A DNA stretch of 64,000 nt from Candidatus Bipolaricaulota bacterium (lineage in GTDB: Bacteria > Bipolaricaulota > Bipolaricaulia > UBA7950 > UBA9294): the NCBI GenBank assembly GCA_028277345.1, contig JANQGM010000006.1, positions 46,535 to 110,534 on the forward strand. Reading direction: 5' to 3'. Made by a program: the position numbers and the translations under genes. Shown here piece by piece: positions 15,455 to 23,499 of this stretch. Each line of letters starts with the position of its first letter. Within the stretch, counting starts at the first letter, position 1. The notes beneath the pieces were generated by a model. That model searched no databases. It had not been told where the DNA came from and saw only the letters and a list, made by a program, of their open reading frames with translations.

Positions 15455-16638
15455 CTGCCCGCAGGAGACGAACGCTCGTTCTCTCCATCGGCGTTCTCCT
15501 CGTATTGTCTTTCACGTCCCATGCGCAGGATATTTCGCTTCCTCGACGCGTTCCCGCCTTCAACCAAGCCTACAACGAAGGGCCTGGAGCCTGGGGAAAC
15601 TGTGCGTTGGGAACCGTCGGATGCCCGGATCAAGTTTGCACAACCGGATGCCTGGTGACGGCGTTCGCCTCTGTCCTCGGCTACTACGAGATTGAGCTTT
15701 CCGTTCCCGCACGCAGCTCCTGCACAGGAGAAGCACGATCGGGAATGGATCCGGGAATCTTTAACGATTGGCTTCGAGAAGAGGGAGGGTATGGACGTTG
15801 CGCTCAGGATCCGGTCGGCAACTGCTGTTTGATCTGGGGGCAACTCCCCGAGGAACTCAGCATCACGACGCATACGAATCGTAGCGAAGTCGGCGTCAAT
15901 CCGGTCGCATCCGTGGTCATCGACCACGCACTACGGCAGGGACATCCGGTTGTAGCCGGCGTTCATTGGGGCGCCTTTTGCAATAGCGGGAGCACACAAA
16001 CTGAGGACTGCCACTGGGTCATCCTCACCGGCAAGCGAAACGGCGTTTACACCATCATTGATCCCTTCAATCCCGACCCAACCAGCCCCAACGGCATTCG
16101 CACCACCTTGGACGCCGGCGTCCATGGCAACTACATCATCGACCGGTATGTCATTGTCGCAGGCCCTGCGGCGAACATCACGCTCAACGTCTCGACGACA
16201 TCACAGAAAACCGAGTTCAGCATCGGCGATCGCCTCCGAATAGGAATGCGCGTTCCGGGGAGTTCCCAAGCCTACCTCCCTTTCGCTAGAGCCACCCGGC
16301 CCGATGGAACCCTCCGATATGCCACCCTCAACGCGGCAGGTAAGGTGACGTTCACCTCCACTCGTTCCAGCTTGATCGCGCAGCCTCGCTCGTTGAATGC
16401 CGAGTGGGTCTGGCTTGATACGTTGATTGAGCGTGGGGATACAGGAAGCTGGACATGGGATGTGTGGGTCGAACGAACCAGCGAACCTGGAATCAAGGCG
16501 GGACAGCGGACCGTCGCCTATACCGTGTCTTCGCTCGCGGCCGGATCGTCAGTTGGAGCCGCCATTCTCGGCATTGCCTTGGTTATCGCCATCGCCGCCG
16601 TCGCCTTCATCACCATCCTGCCTTCCGGAATCGACTAG
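15451..16638 (+). CDS. Secreted, C-terminally anchored papain-fold (C39-like) peptidase
   Basis: A signal peptide at ~1-25 ends in FTSHAQ. The catalytic domain shows Cys67 in VCTTGCLVTAFASVLGYY, His188 in DCHWVILTG and Asp204 in IIDPFN, the Cys-His-Asp order of peptidase_C39_2-like papain-fold enzymes. Ten or more extra cysteines suggest disulfides. A beta domain (about 220-355) follows and the chain ends with one transmembrane helix (~366-389) and a very short tail, so it is anchored by its C-terminus with the enzyme outside. It is translationally coupled to the HAD gene, though no joint role is obvious. Substrate unknown. Confidence 0.75.
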   Translation: MTARRRRTLVLSIGVLLVLSFTSHAQDISLPRRVPAFNQAYNEGPGAWGNCALGTVGCPDQVCTTGCLVTAFASVLGYYEIELSVPARSSCTGEARSGMDPGIFNDWLREEGGYGRCAQDPVGNCCLIWGQLPEELSITTHTNRSEVGVNPVASVVIDHALRQGHPVVAGVHWGAFCNSGSTQTEDCHWVILTGKRNGVYTIIDPFNPDPTSPNGIRTTLDAGVHGNYIIDRYVIVAGPAANITLNVSTTSQKTEFSIGDRLRIGMRVPGSSQAYLPFARATRPDGTLRYATLNAAGKVTFTSTRSSLIAQPRSLNAEWVWLDTLIERGDTGSWTWDVWVERTSEPGIKAGQRTVAYTVSSLAAGSSVGAAILGIALVIAIAAVAFITILPSGID

Positions 16639-16650
16639 GTTCTAGGCTCC

Positions 16651-17430
16651 TTAAACTTTCGAGCCAATGAGGGCGGCGATTCCCACGACGCCGCAGTAGA
16701 CGGAAAAGAGCCAGAACCGGCGGCGATGAATAAGCCGGATCACGACCTTCAGCGCACCCCAGCCACTGATGAAAGCCACGAGCGTGCCCGCTCCGATTCC
16801 CATCCAATCCTGTGGGACGGGGGATCGCAACGCCTCGGTCAAATGCAGGAGCCCTGCTCCAGCGAGAGCCGGCATCGCAAGGAGGAAGGAGAATCGCACC
16901 GCCTCTTCGGGAGAAAGCCCGGACGCCATTCCGGCGGAAAGGGTTAATCCGGATCGGGAAATCCCCGGAAAAACGGAAGCCGCTTGCGCCAACCCGATGC
17001 CGACGGCCTGAGGGAAGCCGAACGCCTTGTGTCGTAAACGACGCCGAAGCCAGTGCCCCGTCATGAGCACGGCTGCTGTAATCAGCAATCCGATGCCGAC
17101 ACTCAGAAGCGACGTAAAGGCGCTTTCGATGGCGCTGCGAAACAACAATCCAACAACGACAATCGGGACCGTTCCCGCCAAGAGGAAGCCAACGTCCTTG
17201 CGTTGTTCGATCCGGCCGATGCCACGAAGCGACTTCAGAAGCGCCCACACATCATGGCGAAAGACGAGAAAAACAGCGGCCAACGTCCCCCAATGAAGCA
17301 TCGACTCGAGCAACACCCCAGGTGGATCCAAGCCGAGCAACCGTTCGGCCAATACGAGGTGCCCTGAACTGGATACGGGAAGGAATTCGGTCACCCCCTG
17401 AACCAATCCAAGAAGGGCGTATCGGATCAC
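16651..17430 (-). CDS. uppP: Undecaprenyl-diphosphatase UppP (BacA)
   Basis: UppP recycles undecaprenyl pyrophosphate to the monophosphate carrier lipid for peptidoglycan and glycan synthesis. The signatures VQGVTEFLPVSSSGHLVL and FPGISRSGLTLS are both present, with seven to eight hydrophobic segments over 259 residues. The start is GTG 17430, overlapping the upstream stop as GTGA; the frame extends further but those residues do not fit the family. It is the last gene of the redox cluster, coupled to the polyferredoxin gene. This unusual pairing may only be operon convenience. Confidence 0.93.
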   Translation of the reverse strand: MIRYALLGLVQGVTEFLPVSSSGHLVLAERLLGLDPPGVLLESMLHWGTLAAVFLVFRHDVWALLKSLRGIGRIEQRKDVGFLLAGTVPIVVVGLLFRSAIESAFTSLLSVGIGLLITAAVLMTGHWLRRRLRHKAFGFPQAVGIGLAQAASVFPGISRSGLTLSAGMASGLSPEEAVRFSFLLAMPALAGAGLLHLTEALRSPVPQDWMGIGAGTLVAFISGWGALKVVIRLIHRRRFWLFSVYCGVVGIAALIGSKV

Positions 17431-18194
17431 GGACTGTCCTTCAAGCTGAAGTCCATAGACAGAGCATTGAGGTGGCAGCCGTCGACACAACGCCCGCACT
17501 TGATGCAGTTGTGATTGTCATGCTGCGTATGCGGCTCGATTCCCATCGGACAGTCGCTCGTGCACGCGGCACAGCGGCTGCAGCGTTTTTCATCCAGCTT
17601 CAACCGCAGGAAACTGACGCGGTTAAACAACGAGAGAAGTGCGCCCATCGGACACAGATAGCGGCACCAAAATCGGGCGATCAGGACCATCCCGACCAGC
17701 GTCGCGGCAAGCGTCCCCATGTGAATCAGAAACGGCCGATTCACCCTGGCAATCCCCATGAAGAGATAGGGAATCGAAGCCTCCAATGAGGACGCCGGAC
17801 AGAGTTTGCAAAAGACGGTGTCCGTAAATACCCACGCCGCCAGAAGCGTGCCGATGAGAACGAAGAATTTCGAGTACGACACCGTATCTCGAATCTTGAC
17901 CTTGCGAAACGAGAGAAGGTCATTGAGCGTCCCAAACGGGCAGAACCAGCCACAGAACCCACGTCCGGCGGCAAGGCCATAGAGAACGATCATGGCGATC
18001 CAGTAATAGGGAACCGTTCCAAAGACAATGAGATTCTGCGCCAAGCCGATCGGACAGATCGTGATCGCCCAGGGACAGGCATAGCAATGCAGCCCCGGGA
18101 AGATCAGATGCGTCATGCCGATACCGGTTGCGCCGAAGAGTCCGAGCAACATCCCGAAGGACTGGCCGATTCGTCTTCCTCGGGCGATTTTCAT
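17427..18194 (-). CDS. Membrane polyferredoxin (NapH/CcoG-like 4Fe-4S protein)
   Basis: Five to six transmembrane helices carry Cys-rich loops: CYACPWAITICPIG, GFCGWFCPFGTL, FCKLCPASS and FWCRYLCPMGALL, the C-x3-C-P pattern of NapH/NosR-type proteins. The C-terminus holds two ferredoxin clusters, CSRCAACTSDCP and CIKCGRCVDGC. Such proteins carry low-potential electrons through or along the membrane. It overlaps the membrane thioredoxin gene upstream (ATGA) and uppP downstream (GTGA). The position suggests it feeds electrons from cytoplasmic ferredoxin to extracytoplasmic thiol proteins; that is inference. Confidence 0.88.
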   Translation of the reverse strand: MKIARGRRIGQSFGMLLGLFGATGIGMTHLIFPGLHCYACPWAITICPIGLAQNLIVFGTVPYYWIAMIVLYGLAAGRGFCGWFCPFGTLNDLLSFRKVKIRDTVSYSKFFVLIGTLLAAWVFTDTVFCKLCPASSLEASIPYLFMGIARVNRPFLIHMGTLAATLVGMVLIARFWCRYLCPMGALLSLFNRVSFLRLKLDEKRCSRCAACTSDCPMGIEPHTQHDNHNCIKCGRCVDGCHLNALSMDFSLKDSP

Positions 18195-19237
18195 GGAGAC
18201 TCCTCCAACAGTTCGATCAATCGGGTTTCGAGGTCCTCAATGCCAAACAACACGCGATCCGTATCCGCACGATAAATGGCGGGCACGATCGTGCGTTCGG
18301 ACTGCACAATGCCGTGAAGGCGGGCCGTGTCCTTGTCCTCATCGACATCAACGACGCGAACGGAGATCCCGGGCTGGATTTCAACAGCTTGATCGACCAT
18401 CGCCTTGGCGTAGGGGCACGCTTGGCACCACGTCGCCGTGAAAAAGAGAAGCTCAATCGGTTCAGCGATGCGCTCAAGGGCCTCTCGAGCAGACGCCGAT
18501 AGGCTCGGTTCCCGACGAGGCGCTTCTTCGATGCCAACGCAAGACGTACATAGAACAGCTCCGATACTTTGCGCTTGTTGATCCTGGCCGAATCTCAGCC
18601 CGAGGCCGAATCCCCCGCCCATCACGGCCAGGAGCATCAGCACGATCCACCAACGCCGCCCCACCCAACGGGCAAGCACAAGCGCGCCAACAAGGAGGAT
18701 GCCAAGCATGATCGGGACGATCGCCGGCCACTGCGGAGGCGCCGCCGGCTTGACCGGCCCCACGATTGGTGGAACGATCGGCTCGACTGTCGTCTCGGAT
18801 GGCGGATGGACGTTAAGCGTGAGTGACAGTTCTTCGAGAATCTGAAAGCAGAGATCACCGATGCAATATGTGTAGACAATCTCAAACAGCGCCTCACGCT
18901 CACCTTCCGGGCTTTCATCAGGCACCGTCAGCCAAACATCGATGCTGGTTGTCTCAAATGGATCAAGGACTTCAATGACCGCGACCGGCACCATCGTTAA
19001 TGATTCGGACAGAAGCACAATCTCAATCTCATCGGCTTCGTGAATCGACGTATTCGCCACTTGCAACGAGGTGCTCGCCGAGGATCCTCTGGGAATACTC
19101 AGCTCCCCAGGCTTCAGCGAGATTTGAAGGATGGGACTCTGGGCGAAGGCCCCAATCGAAAGAAGAACGGAAAAGCTGCTCGCGATCACGACCATCGTTC
19201 GTCTCAGATTACGTACGACCGCTGAACGATGCGCCAC
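18191..19237 (-). CDS. Membrane-anchored thioredoxin-fold protein with extracytoplasmic beta domain and two CxxC motifs
   Basis: The GTG start at 19237 overlaps the preceding TAG by one base and is backed by GAGGAGGAG. Order of parts: signal peptide (1-33), a beta-sandwich resembling CARDB/NEW3 adhesion domains (35-145), a Pro-rich linker, two transmembrane helices (~170-190 and ~196-216), a CTSC pair (C230/C233) just past the second helix, then a thioredoxin domain with CQAC (C271/C274) in FFTATWCQACPYAKAM. With a cleaved signal peptide and two helices, the thioredoxin domain would also face outside. The CTSC pair could shuttle electrons to CQAC. It is coupled to the polyferredoxin gene. I know of no named system with exactly this arrangement. 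Confidence 0.75.
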   Translation of the reverse strand: MAHRSAVVRNLRRTMVVIASSFSVLLSIGAFAQSPILQISLKPGELSIPRGSSASTSLQVANTSIHEADEIEIVLLSESLTMVPVAVIEVLDPFETTSIDVWLTVPDESPEGEREALFEIVYTYCIGDLCFQILEELSLTLNVHPPSETTVEPIVPPIVGPVKPAAPPQWPAIVPIMLGILLVGALVLARWVGRRWWIVLMLLAVMGGGFGLGLRFGQDQQAQSIGAVLCTSCVGIEEAPRREPSLSASAREALERIAEPIELLFFTATWCQACPYAKAMVDQAVEIQPGISVRVVDVDEDKDTARLHGIVQSERTIVPAIYRADTDRVLFGIEDLETRLIELLEESP

Positions 19238-20373
19238 TACTCCTCCTCATCCCGAATCAGCCGACGTACAGCGGTGATAAGCTCTCCTTTTCTCAGTCCA
19301 CGAGCCTGGATAATCCCATCACGATCGATGACATACGTCATTGGAACGCCTATGATTCGATACAGGTCTGCAATCGGACCTGTATCCGAATCGTAGAGTT
19401 GCAAAAATGCAATATCATGGTCCTTCACTGCATCTCGAAAGTCGTCCTCAACCCGGTCGATGTTGACACCGACCACGATGATCTTCTCCGTAGGGAACTC
19501 ATCGAGAATACGCTGCAGTGTTGGAAGCTCGTCAATGCAGGGGGCACACCAGCTCGCCCAGAAGTCAAGGATAACGATGCTCCCCTGAAAGCCCGACAGG
19601 ACAAAGGGATTGCCGTTCGCATCCGTTGTGGAGAAATCCGGCGCTGGATACGAGGCCAACAAAGGTGGCTTCGGAGCCACGGAAATCGCCGACTCAGCCA
19701 TTCTGATCCAAGTCCCATCCAAGGAGACTTCCGCAACTTCATAGGTTATGCCCCCCAGGTTAAAGGGTTCGTTCAGTGAGAATATCTCATGTGAGTCGGA
19801 CGATGAGAGTAGCCGCCGATCACCATCCGCATCAATCAGTAAGATGCCATCTTCAAGGTCATCATACCTACCGTCTGTATCTTCATCAAAGATAGATAGG
19901 CGATAACTTGCTCCACCAAGTTCGATTTCACCTTCCCGGTACGAGTCGCGGCAGTAGGTCATTACTGCCGGAACATTACGGTTCCAGATCAGGCGAGCCT
20001 GGTACGGTATATTTTGACCCTGCGCATGTGTAAGTAGAAAGGGAACCCGTGCCACGCTGCTCCCGTCAAGCAGAACAGAGAACCAGTTGCGCTTGACGAA
20101 CTCTCCATTGCCTGCAGAATCGACAAGGAGAACAGTCTCGATCTTCCTGCGATCAATCAAAACCGGATGATCGTTTTCGGCAAGTCGAAGCAGCCCGTAC
20201 AACGGATCTCCTTCTGCCTCAGGCCATTCAATTCCGTCTATTGGATTAGACTCTAAACTGATCGCCTGAGTAAAACACCCAAACGTCATGACCGGCTGTC
20301 CGACGAAGTAGCCCAGTTCGGATTCAGATGCAACGGCACCACAAGAGAGAACACCCATCAGCAGGACGATCAT
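19237..20373 (-). CDS. TlpA/ResA-like extracytoplasmic thioredoxin protein
   Basis: Begins at ATG 20373, 14 nt after the gltX stop, with GAGGA upstream. The N-terminus LLMGVLSCG is a signal peptide and may be a lipoprotein site at Cys11, although Leu at -2 is atypical. Residues ~20-230 form a beta-rich domain with a Ca-binding-like loop (DEDTDGRYDD and DADGDRR). Residues ~240-378 are a TlpA/ResA/AhpC-TSA-type thioredoxin fold with C276-A-P-C279 in FWASWCAPCIDELPTL and the cis-Pro in GVPMTYVID. This is the first member of the thiol-redox cluster. Confidence 0.85.
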   Translation of the reverse strand: MIVLLMGVLSCGAVASESELGYFVGQPVMTFGCFTQAISLESNPIDGIEWPEAEGDPLYGLLRLAENDHPVLIDRRKIETVLLVDSAGNGEFVKRNWFSVLLDGSSVARVPFLLTHAQGQNIPYQARLIWNRNVPAVMTYCRDSYREGEIELGGASYRLSIFDEDTDGRYDDLEDGILLIDADGDRRLLSSSDSHEIFSLNEPFNLGGITYEVAEVSLDGTWIRMAESAISVAPKPPLLASYPAPDFSTTDANGNPFVLSGFQGSIVILDFWASWCAPCIDELPTLQRILDEFPTEKIIVVGVNIDRVEDDFRDAVKDHDIAFLQLYDSDTGPIADLYRIIGVPMTYVIDRDGIIQARGLRKGELITAVRRLIRDEEE

Positions 20374-20387
20374 CGCGCATCCTCGGG

Positions 20388-21677
20388 TTATTCGGCAACT
20401 CCCTCTGCGGTTACGCGCAATCGCTTGGAGACAAGCTCCGCGCCAATAAGCGCAAAGACATCGAACAATCCAGGACCTGCCCTCCGACCCGTCACAGCCA
20501 ATCGGCTCACTAGCGCGACATCCTTGAGCTTGGCTCCTTGACATGCAAGTACCTCCCTGATTACGTTCTCTAACTCACCGGGATCGACCGGCGTCGTCTC
20601 CTCCAGCGCTTCCGCAACTGCCAAAAGAAGAGGAACCTGTTCAGATTGAACAAGAATATCATCAACAGGATTCAATGGAACAGGGAATAGGAGCTCCATG
20701 GCGACAGCCAAGTCTCGCAAGGTCTTGCACCGATCGCGCAGCAGGTGGACTCCACGCTTGAGGCGATCATTCCCGGCTTGCCCCCACATCTCATCCGATA
20801 CGCGTCCGAGATCCAGCACCAGCGGTTTAATTAGATCCAACAACCGATCGAGATCGGCTCGCTTCATATGCTGCTGGTTCAGCCAGTGAAGCTTGGTGTC
20901 CTCGAACACGGCCCCCGATTTATTGATCTCTTCAAGAGAGAAAAGCTGAACGAGGTCGTCGCGAGAGAAAACCTCGTCATCGCCATGAGACCACCCAAGA
21001 CGAGCCAGGAAATTGACCATCGCTTCGGGGAGGAAGCCTCGGTCGCGATACTCCAGCGTTGCTGTATCGCCATGCCGCTTCGATAACCGAGTGCGATCCT
21101 CGCCAAGGATCATCGGAAGATGGACGAACTTGGGCACCGGTCTTTCGAGTGCTTCGAAAAGGAGGATGTGCTTGGGCGTGTTGTTCAGATGATCGTCGCC
21201 GCGGATCACGTGCGTGACTCCCATATCGGCATCATCGACAACGACGACGAAGTGGTAGATGAAGCTGCCGTCCGAGCGGCGAATGACAAAATCCTTCAAG
21301 TGATCGTTGGCATACTCAACGTCTCCGAGCAATTCATCCTGGACGATGGTTGAACCTTCCGTGGGGACGCGGAACCACCAGGCACCCTCCGACTCGTACG
21401 CCAATCCGCGATCCATGAGATCCTGGGCAGCCTTCAGGTGGTCTTCGGTGCGATCCGTCTGACGATGGTATTCGTCCCAATCGAGTCCGAGCCAGCGCAT
21501 GGAGTTGAGGATCTCATCGATGGACGCATCCGTGGATCGCTCACGATCCGTATCCTCGATACGAAGGATGAAGGTTCCATCATTGTGGCGAGCGTAGAGC
21601 CAGTTGAACAAGGCCGTCCTCGCGCCGCCGACGTGCAGATAGCCTGTTGGACTGGGTGCAAAACGAACTCGGATCAT
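20388..21677 (-). CDS. gltX: Glutamate--tRNA ligase
   Basis: Class I synthetase. The HIGH region is FAPSPTGYLHVGGART and the KMSKS region is RLSKRHGDT, both normal for GluRS. ILRIEDTDRERS and IYHFVVVVDDADMGVTHVIRGDDH match the glutamate-binding catalytic core. At 429 residues it is shorter than the usual ~470-490, mainly in the anticodon-binding C-terminal half. No Glu-tRNA amidotransferase genes are in view, so whether it also charges tRNA-Gln cannot be told. It heads the minus-strand cluster that continues into the TlpA-like gene. Confidence 0.93.
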   Translation of the reverse strand: MIRVRFAPSPTGYLHVGGARTALFNWLYARHNDGTFILRIEDTDRERSTDASIDEILNSMRWLGLDWDEYHRQTDRTEDHLKAAQDLMDRGLAYESEGAWWFRVPTEGSTIVQDELLGDVEYANDHLKDFVIRRSDGSFIYHFVVVVDDADMGVTHVIRGDDHLNNTPKHILLFEALERPVPKFVHLPMILGEDRTRLSKRHGDTATLEYRDRGFLPEAMVNFLARLGWSHGDDEVFSRDDLVQLFSLEEINKSGAVFEDTKLHWLNQQHMKRADLDRLLDLIKPLVLDLGRVSDEMWGQAGNDRLKRGVHLLRDRCKTLRDLAVAMELLFPVPLNPVDDILVQSEQVPLLLAVAEALEETTPVDPGELENVIREVLACQGAKLKDVALVSRLAVTGRRAGPGLFDVFALIGAELVSKRLRVTAEGVAE

Positions 21678-21806
21678 GGTTCCCCCTCAAACAATTCTAG
21701 TCCGCATTGTATCCGATCCAGGGTGGATAGGTCGCATTCATTGGTCCCATTTGGAGGCCAAGGGAGAGGGACGTTTGCCCCTCTCCCCGGAGGGCTGGTA
21801 TCGGGG

Positions 21807-21950
21807 GTGCGAGATGTTGACTCGCAGTTGTCTCAAGGTACCCCTCGATTGTGTTGGATTTGTGAAGAGGGCATGAGGAACTTGCGGGATCCTGACAGTG
21901 GGTTTATCTGTCCGCACCAGCCGCTCCCGGAGGCTAGCCTCCGCCAATGA
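21807..21950 (+). CDS. Possible 47-residue zinc-ribbon-like protein
   Basis: A short frame from GTG 21807, with GGAGGG 12 nt upstream, encodes LCWICEEGMRNLRDPDSGFI followed by CPHQP: a CxxC and a C-x-H about 20 residues apart that could bind zinc. It lies in an otherwise empty gap between gltX and a convergent membrane gene and overlaps the end of that gene by 17 nt. The composition looks protein-like, but with so few residues this is tentative; it could also be a remnant. Confidence 0.35.
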   Translation: MRDVDSQLSQGTPRLCWICEEGMRNLRDPDSGFICPHQPLPEASLRQ

Positions 21951-22242
21951 TCTCTCGTCCCCAGAAATGGGCGGTCAGGATCGCAAACGTCCAACCCACG
22001 CTAGCGTAAAGAACGATCCACGCGAGGGCGCGTCCGCGAGTGAGTCGTCCTCTCCACGCAAGATAGATGGCCAGAGTATCAAAAGCAATCGCCGGCACAA
22101 GGCTCAGAAAGAGACTTTCCATAACCATCGAAAGAAGGAGGCTGCCCAGCGCGGCAAGTGACAGCCACGGGCCGCGCATCGGCTTCTCGGGGCGAAAGCG
22201 TCCCAAGGTGGAGCGCTTGGGCTCAGGCTGTAAGGCTTCCAT
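21934..22242 (-). CDS. Small membrane protein, paralogue of the upstream gene
   Basis: A 102-residue protein. The cytoplasmic N-terminus contains PKRSTLGRFRPEKPMRGPW; three hydrophobic segments follow (about 27-45, 48-64 and 76-94). The PKRS-LGRFRP-MRG-W block recurs in the neighbouring gene at 22308-22622, indicating tandem duplication. Function unknown. Confidence 0.6.
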   Translation of the reverse strand: MEALQPEPKRSTLGRFRPEKPMRGPWLSLAALGSLLLSMVMESLFLSLVPAIAFDTLAIYLAWRGRLTRGRALAWIVLYASVGWTFAILTAHFWGREIIGGG

Positions 22243-22307
22243 AGGTAGAGTTTAACGAGGATAAGCTATCGTTACATAATTCCCCGCGTCCCGCAACGCA
22301 CCCGTCC

Positions 22308-22622
22308 TCAGAGAGATGGAGCGATGTCGATGTTTTCGCGCCCAATCAGAAAGACGGTTAGATAGATGCCAAGCATCAGAATACCGCCAATCACCGCGAC
22401 GAACGCCGCTCCGCGACCTTTGGAATCGAGACCGAACTTTCCAAGGACAGAGGCCGCCACCGCAAGAAGCAACCCCGGAAGCAAGCCGACAAGCTGATGA
22501 AGGCCGAGCGAGGTCGCAAGACAAACCAGTCCGGTATAGCCAATCCACCGCCCGCGCATTCTCGTTCTCGGCCGAAATCGGCCTAAAGACGATCGTTTGG
22601 GTTTCTGAGAAAAGGAAGTCAT
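22308..22622 (-). CDS. Small membrane protein, paralogue of the downstream gene
   Basis: The start is set at ATG 22622 (MTSFSQKPKRSSLGRFRP) because similarity to the 21934-22242 gene begins there. The frame is open for 33 more codons upstream, to an ATG at 22721, without an RBS at either position. The 104-residue product has a basic N-terminus and three hydrophobic helices, with a Gly/Leu-rich middle. Function unknown. It is separated from its paralogue by 65 nt. Confidence 0.55.
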   Translation of the reverse strand: MTSFSQKPKRSSLGRFRPRTRMRGRWIGYTGLVCLATSLGLHQLVGLLPGLLLAVAASVLGKFGLDSKGRGAAFVAVIGGILMLGIYLTVFLIGRENIDIAPSL

Positions 22623-22730
22623 AGCATCGTAATAGGGAACGAAGGTTGTGTGTTTTTTGTGAAGCCACTGCTGAAGATGAGGCTCCAGCCGTGCTGAAGC
22701 ACCTGTGTGAACCGAGAACATGTTGCTGCA

Positions 22731-22761
22731 AGAGAAAAGGTGGGGGCACGAAGGCCCCCAC
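22731..22761 (-). terminator. Intrinsic terminator after the riboswitch-controlled gene
   Basis: On the minus transcript GTGGGGGC pairs with GCCCCCAC (22740-22747 and 22754-22761) across a 6-nt loop, followed by CTTTTCTCT. It lies 27 nt past the stop of the secreted protein gene. Confidence 0.8.
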
Positions 22762-22788
22762 GTATCTTCTCCGGTTGATCCGCTGGGA

Positions 22789-23253
22789 CTAGTCCGTCGT
22801 CGCCGTGTACTGGATCACCAGGTTGTAATCGCCTTCAGGCATGTCAGCCAAGTCATCCGTATCCACGGTGAACTGATAGCTGACGTTTACGGTGTGGATT
22901 CCCCAGTTGCCCGACGTTGCGTCATAGGAACGCTCGAGCGCATTGTCGATCGTGGACTGGCCAGCGCCTTTGGGCATCGTCGAACTGGACCAAAGGATCT
23001 CGTCAGAGATCGTCCAGTTCGTCGTGCTCAGGACTCGAAGCTGCGTTCCATTGGACGCTGCGTACGAACCCGGGCCGGCGATGTTCGCAAAGCTGACATT
23101 GCCGTTGCCGATAACCGACAGGGAGATCCACGAAGGGATCGAGAACGACGCGTTCACAGAGACCGCATCCTCTGCCGCTGAAGCCATGACCGTCATTCCT
23201 ACAACCGAAACCGCCACCAACATCACAAAACCGAAACCTTTGAGCATCCTCAT
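22789..23253 (-). CDS. Secreted all-beta surface protein under c-di-GMP riboswitch control
   Basis: ATG 23253 is fixed by AGGAGGTG 8 nt upstream. The 154-residue product has a signal peptide of ~30 residues (FGFVMLVAVSVVGMTVMASAAE). The mature part is beta-rich and Cys-free: FSIPSWISLSVIGNGNVSF, then LRVLSTTNWTISD, then HTVNVSYQFTVDTDDL and a C-terminal GDYNLVIQYTATTD strand. The pattern resembles DUF4402, WxL-like or spore-coat-U-like sandwich proteins that make or decorate surface structures. It is monocistronic, with a 5' leader carrying two tandem c-di-GMP-I aptamers and its own terminator. The function as an adhesin or matrix protein is inference. Confidence 0.75.
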   Translation of the reverse strand: MRMLKGFGFVMLVAVSVVGMTVMASAAEDAVSVNASFSIPSWISLSVIGNGNVSFANIAGPGSYAASNGTQLRVLSTTNWTISDEILWSSSTMPKGAGQSTIDNALERSYDATSGNWGIHTVNVSYQFTVDTDDLADMPEGDYNLVIQYTATTD

Positions 23254-23311
23254 GGAAAGCACCTCCTGAGTGGTTTTGAGTGCATCTAGCGACTCGGCCA
23301 CCATCAGACGC

Positions 23312-23404
23312 TGCGGCGGCTCGGCTGTCTTGCGAATGCGAACATTCGCGAGATCCGTAGCTTTGCGTCCCCGGGTCACCCCGGGTTTGCCCTTGTCACA
23401 GTGC
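23312..23404 (-). promoter_or_regulatory. Cyclic di-GMP-I (GEMM) riboswitch, gene-proximal aptamer
   Basis: On the minus strand GGCAAACC (from 23391) is followed by a stem CCCGGG-GUGA-CCCGGG with a GNRA tetraloop, then GGACGCAAAGC (from 23370) and UACGGAUC. This is the conserved GEMM core. A perfect 7-bp UUCG hairpin (23332-23349) and GACAGCCGAGCCGCCG follow, the latter resembling the GEMM 3' hairpin consensus. It ends about 60 nt before the start codon of the secreted protein gene. Confidence 0.85.
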
Positions 23405-23484
23405 TCATACGATGAGCGCTGTCTTGAAGGTCCGTAGCTTTGCGTCCCGTCCTTTCGAACGGTTTGCCTTTGGTAGATACCTTC
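23405..23484 (-). promoter_or_regulatory. Cyclic di-GMP-I (GEMM) riboswitch, distal aptamer
   Basis: On the minus strand the core reads GGCAAACC (from 23468), a stem closed by a GAAA tetraloop (CCGUUC-GAAA-GGACGG), GGGACGCAAAGC (from 23448) and UACGGACC. GAAGGU (23484-23479) can pair with ACCUUC (23431-23426) to close the domain. It directly precedes the proximal aptamer, so the leader carries a tandem pair. Confidence 0.85.
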
Positions 23485-23499
23485 GAGAGGATATGTCAT

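Noticed and set aside
23332..23349. Perfect UUCG hairpin after the proximal riboswitch as an intrinsic terminator
   Set aside because: It is followed by AAGACAGCCG on the transcript, with no U-tract, so it is more likely part of the aptamer or a spacer stem.
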